Position numbers and translations under genes: made by a program
Source of the DNA: an uncultured Bacteroides sp.
Lineage (GTDB): Bacteria > Bacteroidota > Bacteroidia > Bacteroidales > Bacteroidaceae
Direction: 5' to 3'
Length of the DNA: 5,918 nucleotides
Assembly: GCA_900546355.1 (NCBI GenBank)
Contig: URCM01000143.1
Coordinates: 1-5,918, forward strand
Notes under the pieces: model-generated
The model's database searches: none
What the model was told of the DNA's origin: nothing
Seen by the model: only the letters and a program-made list of their open reading frames with translations
Shown: in pieces, positions 1-5,918 of the stretch
Layout of the letters: every line of letters starts with the position of its first letter
How positions within the stretch are numbered: the stretch's first letter is position 1

Positions 1-243
1 CCTATAGGGCAGCGTAAAAATATTTACAAATAATAATTTTATAACTAACTATTGTCATAAGTAAATTATTTAAAATTAAACATTTCGGTCAAAATATAAT
101 AACAATACAGCAATTATCCAACAAAAAAAAACGATATTTCTCATTGTTTACCATCACAATTTAATCCTCCAATCATAAAAATACAAAAAATATAAACTTA
201 ACAAATACACTTGAATTGATTCGATTAATTTGCGGAAAAATAG
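1..243. other. AT-rich intergenic spacer upstream of typA
   Basis: This stretch is strongly AT-rich and has several A or T runs. I see no open reading frame with protein-like composition on either strand, and no tRNA or rRNA. No match to TAnnTTTG occurs on the minus strand here, so a divergent gene to the left is not supported. The first bases may be the tail or flank of a neighbouring gene, but nothing shows which. Its only recognisable function is to carry the upstream half of the typA promoter at its right end. Confidence 0.5.
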
Positions 244-251
244 TAACTTTG
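220..251 (+). promoter_or_regulatory. Bacteroidota-type promoter of typA
   Basis: TAACTTTG at 244-251 is a perfect match to the Bacteroidota primary-sigma -7 consensus TAnnTTTG. TTCG at 220-223, 20 bp upstream, is a one-mismatch candidate for the -33 element TTTG. Transcription would begin around 256-260, giving a leader of only about 15 nt before the ATG at 273. The promoter lies inside the 5' extension of the reading frame and so helps decide the start codon. The -7 element is seen directly; the -33 assignment is weaker. Confidence 0.65.
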
Positions 252-272
252 TGCCCAAATAATAGGTATAGT

Positions 273-2078
273 ATGCAAGACATTAGAAACATTGCCATCA
301 TTGCCCACGTCGACCATGGAAAGACGACACTTGTGGACAAGATGATGCTGGCGGGACACTTGTTCCGCAACGACCAGACCAACGGTGAACTGGTGCTGGA
401 CAACAACGACTTGGAACGTGAAAGAGGGATAACCATCCTTTCGAAGAATGTATCCATCAACTATAAGGGTACGAAAATCAACATTATCGATACGCCGGGA
501 CACGCCGACTTCGGTGGTGAAGTGGAACGCGTATTGAATATGGCCGACGGATGCATCCTGTTGGTAGACGCTTTCGAAGGCCCGATGCCACAGACGCGCT
601 TCGTGCTGCAAAAAGCGTTGCAGATAGGTTTGAAGCCCATCGTAGTAGTCAACAAGGTGGACAAACCGAACTGCCGTCCCGAAGAGGTATACGAAATGGT
701 GTTCGACCTGATGTTCAGCCTCAACGCTACCGAAGACCAGTTGGACTTCCCTGTATTGTATGGCTCAGCCAAGAACAACTGGATGGGGGAAGACTGGAAA
801 ACACCTACGGGCACCATTGAACCGCTGCTGGACGCCATCGTGAAATACATACCTGCCCCAAAACAACTGGAAGGTACTCCACAAATGCTGATTACTTCAC
901 TCGATTATTCATCGTACACAGGCCGTATCGCCGTAGGACGTGTACACCGTGGTACCCTCAGCGAAGGCATGAACATCACTTTGGCAAAGCGTGACGGAAG
1001 CCTGATTAAATCGAAAATTAAGGAAGTACATACATTTGAAGGATTAGGGCGCAAACGGGTACAGTCGGTTTCTTCGGGCGACATCTGTGCTATCATCGGC
1101 ATAGAAGGATTCGAAATCGGTGACACCATCTGCGACTTCGAGAATCCCGAACCGCTTCCTCCCATCGCTATCGACGAGCCTACGATGAGTATGCTGTTTA
1201 CCATCAACGACTCTCCTTTCTTCGGGAAAGAAGGCAAATACGTGACTTCACGCCACATCCAGGACCGCTTGAACAAGGAACTGGATAAAAACCTTGCCCT
1301 GCGTGTACGCAAGACCGAAAACGAAGACGGCAAATGGATTGTGTCGGGACGTGGCGTGCTGCACCTCTCGGTATTGATTGAAACCATGCGCCGCGAAGGA
1401 TACGAATTGCAGGTAGGCCAGCCTCAGGTTATCTTTAAAGAAATAGACGGGGTACGGTGTGAACCGATTGAGGAACTGACTATCAGCGTACCCGAAGAGT
1501 TTGCCAGCAAGATGATTGATATGGTGACCCGCCGCAAAGGGGAAATGACATCAATGGAAACGCAAGGCGACCGTGTGAACATCGAGTTCGATATGCCATC
1601 GCGCGGCATTATTGGATTGCGTACCAACGTATTGACTGCATCGCAGGGTGAAGCCATCATGGCACACCGCTTCAAGGAATACCAACCCTATAAGGGAGAT
1701 ATCCCCCGCCGTACCAACGGTTCGATGATTGCCATGGAAAGCGGAACAGCCTTTGCCTACGCCATCGATAAGTTGCAAGACCGCGGACGCTTCTTCATCT
1801 ATCCGCAAGAGGAAGTCTATGCCGGACAAGTGGTAGGCGAGCACGTTCACGAAAACGACCTGGTGGTAAATGTCACGAAATCGAAAAAGCTGACCAATAT
1901 GCGTGCGTCGGGGTCGGATGACAAGGCGCGTATTATCCCGCCGGTAGTATTCTCGCTGGAAGAAGCACTGGAATACATCAAGGAAGACGAATATGTAGAA
2001 GTGACTCCGAAGAGTATGCGTATGCGCAAGATTATCTTGGATGAAACCGAGCGCAAACGTGCGAACAAAAATAATTGA
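273..2078 (+). CDS. typA: Translational GTPase TypA/BipA
   Basis: This is a 601-residue GTPase of the EF-G/LepA superfamily. BipA binds the 70S ribosome in its GTP form and is linked to 50S subunit assembly and to growth under stress or cold. All G motifs are visible: G1 AHVDHGKTT (residues 11-19), G2 with RGIT (51-54), G3 DTPGH (73-77), G4 NKVD (127-130) and G5 SAK (165-167). A beta-barrel domain II follows (about 200-290), then the EF-G-like domains III and V. The BipA-specific C-terminal domain comes last; the conserved RGIIGLRT stretch just precedes it. Length matches the family (about 600). The frame is open from 216, but an upstream start would place coding sequence over the promoter at 220-251, and homologues begin near MQDIRNIAIIAHVDHGKTT, so the ATG at 273 is chosen. 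There is no Shine-Dalgarno, only an A-rich leader. The gene appears monocistronic and ends 13 bp before a strong hairpin. No motif is missing. Confidence 0.97.
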   Translation: MQDIRNIAIIAHVDHGKTTLVDKMMLAGHLFRNDQTNGELVLDNNDLERERGITILSKNVSINYKGTKINIIDTPGHADFGGEVERVLNMADGCILLVDAFEGPMPQTRFVLQKALQIGLKPIVVVNKVDKPNCRPEEVYEMVFDLMFSLNATEDQLDFPVLYGSAKNNWMGEDWKTPTGTIEPLLDAIVKYIPAPKQLEGTPQMLITSLDYSSYTGRIAVGRVHRGTLSEGMNITLAKRDGSLIKSKIKEVHTFEGLGRKRVQSVSSGDICAIIGIEGFEIGDTICDFENPEPLPPIAIDEPTMSMLFTINDSPFFGKEGKYVTSRHIQDRLNKELDKNLALRVRKTENEDGKWIVSGRGVLHLSVLIETMRREGYELQVGQPQVIFKEIDGVRCEPIEELTISVPEEFASKMIDMVTRRKGEMTSMETQGDRVNIEFDMPSRGIIGLRTNVLTASQGEAIMAHRFKEYQPYKGDIPRRTNGSMIAMESGTAFAYAIDKLQDRGRFFIYPQEEVYAGQVVGEHVHENDLVVNVTKSKKLTNMRASGSDDKARIIPPVVFSLEEALEYIKEDEYVEVTPKSMRMRKIILDETERKRANKNN

Positions 2079-2090
2079 TACTCTATATTT

Positions 2091-2161
2091 TAATCAATGC
2101 AAAGGTGCGAAAGTGCTATGATTTTACAAGTCACAGCACTTTCGCGTCTTTGCATTGATTA
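2091..2161. terminator. Long hairpin between convergent typA and GH9 genes, possible bidirectional terminator
   Basis: The left arm 2091-2117 pairs with the right arm 2135-2161 over 27 consecutive positions. Twenty-five are Watson-Crick pairs and two (2105/2147 and 2106/2146) are G-U wobbles in the + strand RNA. After one A/C mismatch (2118/2134), six more pairs (2119-2124 with 2128-2133, one G-U) can close a 3-nt loop. It starts 13 bp after the typA stop and ends 46 bp past the GH9 stop, where a shared terminator for convergent genes is expected. No T-run follows either side, so it is not a textbook Rho-independent terminator. It could instead be an RNase III-type processing or stability element, or one copy of a dispersed palindromic repeat. 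Confidence 0.6.
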
Positions 2162-2207
2162 TCATGAATACTACACCTCTATACAATCTACTTTCAAGAC
2201 AGATTTT

Positions 2208-4748
2208 TTATTTTTTCTCCTCAACAATATGCTTGAAAGCCAAGCCAAAGATAATGTATTGCGTGTTGCCAGCAATAGTCCCCTCATTCTGCCCCCAAAG
2301 GAAAGGCCAATCATCGAAGTTCTCGAAATGATCGGGCTTACGGAAAAGCACTCCGGGAGCTACATTGCCTGGTATGAATGAGAAGTCGGCACGATTATTT
2401 CCATAAAAGACCAACTTCGGACGGGCAGCTCCTACTGCGGCAACAAATGAATAATTATGGTAAGGATGACAACCGAAGAGCCAATTAGCCGTCCGGTATA
2501 CTTCATCTTTCGCCACGATGTCGGGATAATAAAGATGTGCAAAGCATACGGTAGTCCCAAAGCTAAGCAACGGACCGATTCCCGCCCAGTTGCCTGTACC
2601 GATAGGCACACCATACGGATTCTGCCGGTCGAAATCTTGAATATACGTTGCATATTGCTCTACATAAGGACGTAACTGCTTGCGATAATCTTCATTCATA
2701 TAAGGAATAGCATCAAGGGCTGTCTGAAGACTGAACCTCAAGTTCCGGTCTAATTCCTTCCATATCTCTTTTTCAAATACATCCAAATATTCCTTTTCCT
2801 GAGTAGCGATATAAAGCTGCAAATTGGTAGCAGCTATGCCGCCCAGTCCTGTACGCGCATTGTTCCGCCCAGATTCGGTACGCTGGCTCAAAAGCTTCTC
2901 TGCTTCTTTCATCAAACGCTTCGATTGCTTCAGTGCCCGTGCAGCCAAACTATCATTATGCCCTTCTAAGGCATGGGCTGCTGCGGCAAACATGGTCGCA
3001 GCACGCATATCAAGCCGGGGATTACGTGTAGTAAAAGCCCACATATCATCGGGCGTGCCGCTCCGCTTCCCATCAGCCGACACTTCGTATGGCTTTAATG
3101 ACAGATCGTAATGCAATCCATCGGTAATAGAAGCAGCATCTCCCAAATGATGATAATTATCAAGTACCGAATTGGAAAGCGTAGAAGCCATGTGTCCTAT
3201 CTGCTCTGCCTGCGCTACCAGATTCAATACACCGTGTTCGATGTACTGCAAGACATCAGGAGTGCCATCGGGACGATGCAAATCGACATAACGTTGTTTT
3301 TCGCTCACAAAGGTTTCATCACGTAACGGCTTGAAAAGCTCCCATGCACGAATCAAGTTTTCTACCACATTGATATTCGCGCCAGTCTCGATATCGAAAT
3401 CTCCTGCATCAAAGAACCCACCGACATTCAAACCCGGAATAAGTTCCAACGGCTTGTACTTGGTGTCGGTTGTAGGCCCTTGATAGTGTATATCGAAATG
3501 ATCACTGGGAGGTGCCTGCAAATAACCTTCCTTGAACGGCTCCCCATGCCATACCCGATAGGCCTCATTCACAAACATATGGTTCATGTGAATAGGCACC
3601 CACACATCGGTAGTGGCATCGGTTATCTTATCGTACACATGCGGGTCAATCAAAAAATTGTTTGTTTTCACTGTATCATACTGGATATAGTAAATACCCG
3701 GAGCCTTCACATCCGAAAAATCGAACTTTACATAGTTGTATTTATAATAAGGTCCCCACGCATCTACCTTCCCTTCATAAGCTTTCGCGACAGTTCCGTC
3801 CTCATTGATACGCATCAACGAAGCGGTTGCTTTCGGCGAGTCATTCTTATCTAATTCGATGACACTTACTTTCGGCTGCCCGGGTGTATAACCTACCTGG
3901 CAAAATCCGATATTAGGCTTTCGAATCCATCCTTCAACGGCATGAGGCTCTACCATCCAGTTTACCACTTTACCCGTCTTCCCTCCCGGCAATATACTAC
4001 GAAGCACAAACCAGCCATTCTGCGCCAACATGCGTCCGTCGTATAGCTTTAGTTCGGCATCGTTGCTGTGAATGCGAATCATACGTTCCGGGTCATCCAT
4101 AGCCATTGTAATGCTGTGCCCCGTCTCAATAGGAAGAGGGTCTACGAAACATCCTGTACCGCGGTCGTCATAAGTCTTGAATCCTTTAAACTGCCGAGGT
4201 TTCTCGCTATTGGGGCGGGCAACAGTCTGGCTGGTAGCATAACGCGGGAACCGATTCAAACGGCCATCCATCGTAAATGTCTTCAGCCAATATCTTGACG
4301 GAAGAAACTCCAGGTTCAACCCCGCATTGCCCACAAGCTTTTCGGGCACAGGCTTATCAAGCCATACAGCTATCTCTACCGCTTCACCTTTGGCTGTAAC
4401 CACAATCCGGCTATCAAAATCATAGTCATCGTAGCGCAAGCCTACTTCAATGCTTCCTTGCTCACGGTCCACCTTCCGAAAAGTCATCTTTGGCACCAAG
4501 TCCCATTGCTCGGGAGTATTATTCAAGCGGACAGCCCCCCCTTGAATGGCGCGAATGCCATGCTGGATAATTTCAATGCCTGAGTTCTTCTCGTCATTGA
4601 ATCCACCATTAAAACTATTACTGAAAACCAGCACATTGACTCCTTGCCGCTCAAAATAACAGCTATCATTCAACCGCAAGTCCTGTGCTTGCGAAAAAGA
4701 CGCTGCCATGAGCCCCATAACCCATAACAAATTCTTGTTGTTTTTCAT
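2208..4748 (-). CDS. Secreted family 9 glycoside hydrolase with CelD_N Ig-like domain and extra N-terminal region
   Basis: This 846-residue protein is a probable inverting beta-glucanase or cellulase-like enzyme. Residues 1-21 form a type I signal peptide: a Lys/Asn-rich start, a hydrophobic core, then SQA before Gln22. There is no lipobox Cys, so it is exported but not a lipoprotein. Residues 22 to about 277 are an extra region, beta-rich by eye. CelD_N follows (about 278-375), marked by CQVGYTPGQPK (QVGY at 284-287). The GH9 (alpha/alpha)6 domain covers about 385-843. Its DAGD motif is at 447-450, where Asp450 is the expected base and Asp447 helps hold the water. Glu822 in WGQNEGTIAGN is the expected acid. 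NWLFGCHPYHNYSFV (755-769) matches the family's NP..SFVTG block, but the usual HPHHR motif after it is not seen. A 4-codon extension would need a TTG start; the ATG at 4748 directly precedes the signal peptide. Substrate is not determinable: beta-1,4-glucan, xyloglucan and mixed-linkage glucan are all possible. No SusC/SusD genes are nearby. Family confidence is high; specificity is unknown. Confidence 0.93.
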   Translation of the reverse strand: MKNNKNLLWVMGLMAASFSQAQDLRLNDSCYFERQGVNVLVFSNSFNGGFNDEKNSGIEIIQHGIRAIQGGAVRLNNTPEQWDLVPKMTFRKVDREQGSIEVGLRYDDYDFDSRIVVTAKGEAVEIAVWLDKPVPEKLVGNAGLNLEFLPSRYWLKTFTMDGRLNRFPRYATSQTVARPNSEKPRQFKGFKTYDDRGTGCFVDPLPIETGHSITMAMDDPERMIRIHSNDAELKLYDGRMLAQNGWFVLRSILPGGKTGKVVNWMVEPHAVEGWIRKPNIGFCQVGYTPGQPKVSVIELDKNDSPKATASLMRINEDGTVAKAYEGKVDAWGPYYKYNYVKFDFSDVKAPGIYYIQYDTVKTNNFLIDPHVYDKITDATTDVWVPIHMNHMFVNEAYRVWHGEPFKEGYLQAPPSDHFDIHYQGPTTDTKYKPLELIPGLNVGGFFDAGDFDIETGANINVVENLIRAWELFKPLRDETFVSEKQRYVDLHRPDGTPDVLQYIEHGVLNLVAQAEQIGHMASTLSNSVLDNYHHLGDAASITDGLHYDLSLKPYEVSADGKRSGTPDDMWAFTTRNPRLDMRAATMFAAAAHALEGHNDSLAARALKQSKRLMKEAEKLLSQRTESGRNNARTGLGGIAATNLQLYIATQEKEYLDVFEKEIWKELDRNLRFSLQTALDAIPYMNEDYRKQLRPYVEQYATYIQDFDRQNPYGVPIGTGNWAGIGPLLSFGTTVCFAHLYYPDIVAKDEVYRTANWLFGCHPYHNYSFVAAVGAARPKLVFYGNNRADFSFIPGNVAPGVLFRKPDHFENFDDWPFLWGQNEGTIAGNTQYIIFGLAFKHIVEEKK

Positions 4749-4764
4749 ATTACTAAACAAATTA

Positions 4765-4772
4765 CAAATTTA
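4765..4772 (-). promoter_or_regulatory. Putative -7 promoter element of the GH9 gene
   Basis: Read on the minus strand, this is TAAATTTG, a perfect TAnnTTTG match that ends 16 bp before the GH9 ATG. The implied leader is about 10 nt, short like that of typA. The expected -33 position (about 4795-4798) reads TTCC, a poor match to TTTG, so the call rests on the -7 element and its location. An AT-rich spacer can produce such an octamer by chance. Confidence 0.45.
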
Positions 4773-4928
4773 TTATTAGAGCCTAAGATTTACCGGAAGT
4801 TTAAGTGTGCACAGTTACATTTTCGCAACATTAACAAATGAAGCGCCCCATCGGTCAATCATTCAATGACAAGCTAAATATATCGGGACACAGAGGCACA
4901 GATTTTTTCTCTGTATCATTGTCTTCAT
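4773..4928. other. Spacer between the glycosyltransferase and GH9 genes
   Basis: The two minus-strand genes are separated by 180 bp, and this part carries no coding sequence I can support. It contains only a weak inverted repeat (4890-4895 with 4909-4914, ACAGAG/CTCTGT) soon after the glycosyltransferase stop. No T-run follows it on the minus strand, so I do not call it a terminator. Together with the promoter-like element at 4765-4772, the gap favours separate transcription of GH9, without excluding read-through. Confidence 0.45.
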
Positions 4929-5867
4929 TCATTTCAGCCGCTCAGTGGTCTGCTCAATGAAATAACGCGGACGTTGTTTTACTTCTTTGTATATCTTGCC
5001 CACATATTCGCCTATGATACCGCACGCCAACAGAATAGCTCCACCGATGAACCACAGCGATACCAGAAGAGAAGTCCAGCCGGGCAAGGCACTGCCTTCG
5101 GCATACGAGCAGAGTCCGTAAAAAATGGCAAGTATGGCTATCAGCATAAAAAACAATCCCAGATAAGTGATGTAACGCAACGGACGCACCGAGAAAGACG
5201 TAATGCCATCGAGTGCAAAACTAATCATTTTCTTCAACGGATACTTCGACTCTCCGGCAAAACGCTCCTTGCGGTCGTAATAAACCAATGCCGAAGGAAA
5301 GCCCAGTGATGAAACCATACCCCGCAAAAACAAATTACGCTCCGGAAACGATACCAATGCCTGTAAGGTACGCCGGCTCATCAGACGAAAATCGGCATGA
5401 TTATAAACGATGTCACCTCCCAATCCACGCATCAGCCGATAGAAAGCCAAAGCCGTATGCTTTTTGAAGAACGTATCGGTTTTCCGCTCACGGCGCACAC
5501 CATATACAATATCCATACCTTTATTATAATAGTCGACCATGGCACTGATAGCATCCACATCGTCTTGCAAGTCGGCATCTATCGAAACACACGCGTCGGC
5601 ATGGGCCGACGCCCATTCCAATCCTGCCCAAAGCGCATGTTGATGTCCCACATTGTGTGCCAGTTTCAATCCTTCTACATAAGAATTTTCTTCAGCATAT
5701 CGCCGGATCAAGCTCCATGTTCCGTCTTTGCTCCCATCGTCCACATAAAGAATCATCCCATGGTCGATAGCATTCCGTTCCAGCAAACCATCGAGCACAC
5801 GCGACAGTTGAAATGTGGTTTCCGGCAATACCGCTTCTTCGTTATAACAAGGAACTACGATTACCAT
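4929..5867 (-). CDS. Membrane-anchored family 2 glycosyltransferase (DPM1/GtrB-like, polyprenyl-phosphate sugar transferase)
   Basis: This 312-residue protein probably transfers a sugar from a nucleotide donor to undecaprenyl phosphate on the cytoplasmic face of the inner membrane; the lipid-linked sugar would then serve periplasmic glycan modification. The GT-A fold begins with VIVVPCYNEE (2-11). DDGS (43-46) and the DAD of SIDADLQDD (95-103) are the nucleotide- and metal-binding motifs. NHADFRLMSR (156-165), ERNLFLRG (176-183) and GESKYPLKKM (205-214) are typical of the DPM1/GtrB/ArnC branch. Two hydrophobic helices (about 233-255 and 266-290) precede a basic C-terminal tail, as in GtrB. 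Length matches the usual 300-330 residues. The ATG at 5867 is chosen because the family core starts immediately. The upstream frame stays open to the window edge but has no ATG, GTG or TTG codon. No TAnnTTTG lies between this ATG and the edge, so the gene may be in an operon with one outside the window. The sugar (glucose, mannose, N-acetylglucosamine or aminoarabinose) cannot be told. Confidence 0.93.
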   Translation of the reverse strand: MVIVVPCYNEEAVLPETTFQLSRVLDGLLERNAIDHGMILYVDDGSKDGTWSLIRRYAEENSYVEGLKLAHNVGHQHALWAGLEWASAHADACVSIDADLQDDVDAISAMVDYYNKGMDIVYGVRRERKTDTFFKKHTALAFYRLMRGLGGDIVYNHADFRLMSRRTLQALVSFPERNLFLRGMVSSLGFPSALVYYDRKERFAGESKYPLKKMISFALDGITSFSVRPLRYITYLGLFFMLIAILAIFYGLCSYAEGSALPGWTSLLVSLWFIGGAILLACGIIGEYVGKIYKEVKQRPRYFIEQTTERLK

Positions 5868-5918
5868 AATTCCGCAACACTTTGATTTAACTTTATTTAT
5901 AAGTTCCTGAGCAACAAA

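Noticed and set aside
1..8. Palindrome CCTATAGG at the left edge as an operator or attachment site
   Set aside because: It is an isolated 8-base palindrome with no repeat partner or adjacent mobile gene.
32..70. Eight-base inverted repeat AATAATTT/AAATTATT in the left spacer
   Set aside because: Both arms are pure A/T in a strongly AT-rich region, so such matches are expected by chance.
225..232. TTAATTTG as an alternative -7 element for typA
   Set aside because: It has one mismatch to TAnnTTTG and no -33-like partner at the expected distance, while the perfect match at 244-251 is better placed.
2097..2381. 94-codon plus-strand reading frame starting inside the intergenic hairpin
   Set aside because: It begins within the hairpin arm, runs antisense into the GH9 coding region, has no promoter-like element, and its product resembles no protein family.
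4068..4298. Plus-strand reading frames opposite the GH9 and glycosyltransferase genes
   Set aside because: These lie antisense to genes with clear family motifs. Their translations have no recognisable domains and are explained by codon bias on the coding strand.
4749..4760. Four-codon N-terminal extension of the GH9 protein from a TTG codon
   Set aside because: The ATG at 4748 gives a standard signal peptide directly, and the TTG start would sit at the predicted transcription start.
4890..4914. Inverted repeat ACAGAG/CTCTGT after the glycosyltransferase stop, as a terminator
   Set aside because: It has only six Watson-Crick pairs around a 13-nt loop. The T-run lies in the loop on the plus strand, and no T-run follows on the transcribed minus strand.

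Overview
The window looks like a chromosomal segment from a member of the Bacteroidales (Bacteroides, Phocaeicola or Prevotella type). Four things point there: both assignable promoters match the Bacteroidota -7 element TAnnTTTG, no start codon has a recognisable Shine-Dalgarno sequence, AT-rich spacers separate moderately GC-rich genes, and the proteins resemble Bacteroidota homologues. The species cannot be fixed from the sequence alone.

Layout from left to right. Positions 1-243 are an AT-rich spacer with no convincing gene. A promoter at about 220-251 leads into typA/bipA (273-2078, + strand), a ribosome-associated translational GTPase. A very strong near-perfect hairpin (2091-2161) fills most of the short gap between typA and the next gene, which points towards it. 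That gene (2208-4748, - strand) encodes a secreted 846-residue family 9 glycoside hydrolase with an Ig-like CelD_N module and an extra N-terminal region of about 250 residues. A 180-bp spacer holds its likely promoter. The last gene (4929-5867, - strand) is a membrane-anchored family 2 glycosyltransferase of the DPM1/GtrB type. The frame upstream of its ATG stays open to the window edge but contains no start codon.

The three genes do not form an obvious pathway. typA is housekeeping. The GH9 enzyme acts outside the cytoplasm on a beta-glucan or related glycan, and the glycosyltransferase probably charges a polyprenyl-phosphate lipid with a sugar. The GH9 gene has its own promoter-like element, so co-transcription with the glycosyltransferase is possible but not needed. 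No SusC/SusD pair, sulfatase, regulator or second hydrolase is present, so the window does not show a polysaccharide utilisation locus.

I found no convincing undescribed system. The points most worth a second look are the 27-bp uninterrupted hairpin between the convergent genes, and the unusual architecture and divergent C-terminal active-site region of the GH9 protein. No tRNA, rRNA, CRISPR array, insertion sequence or phage gene was seen.
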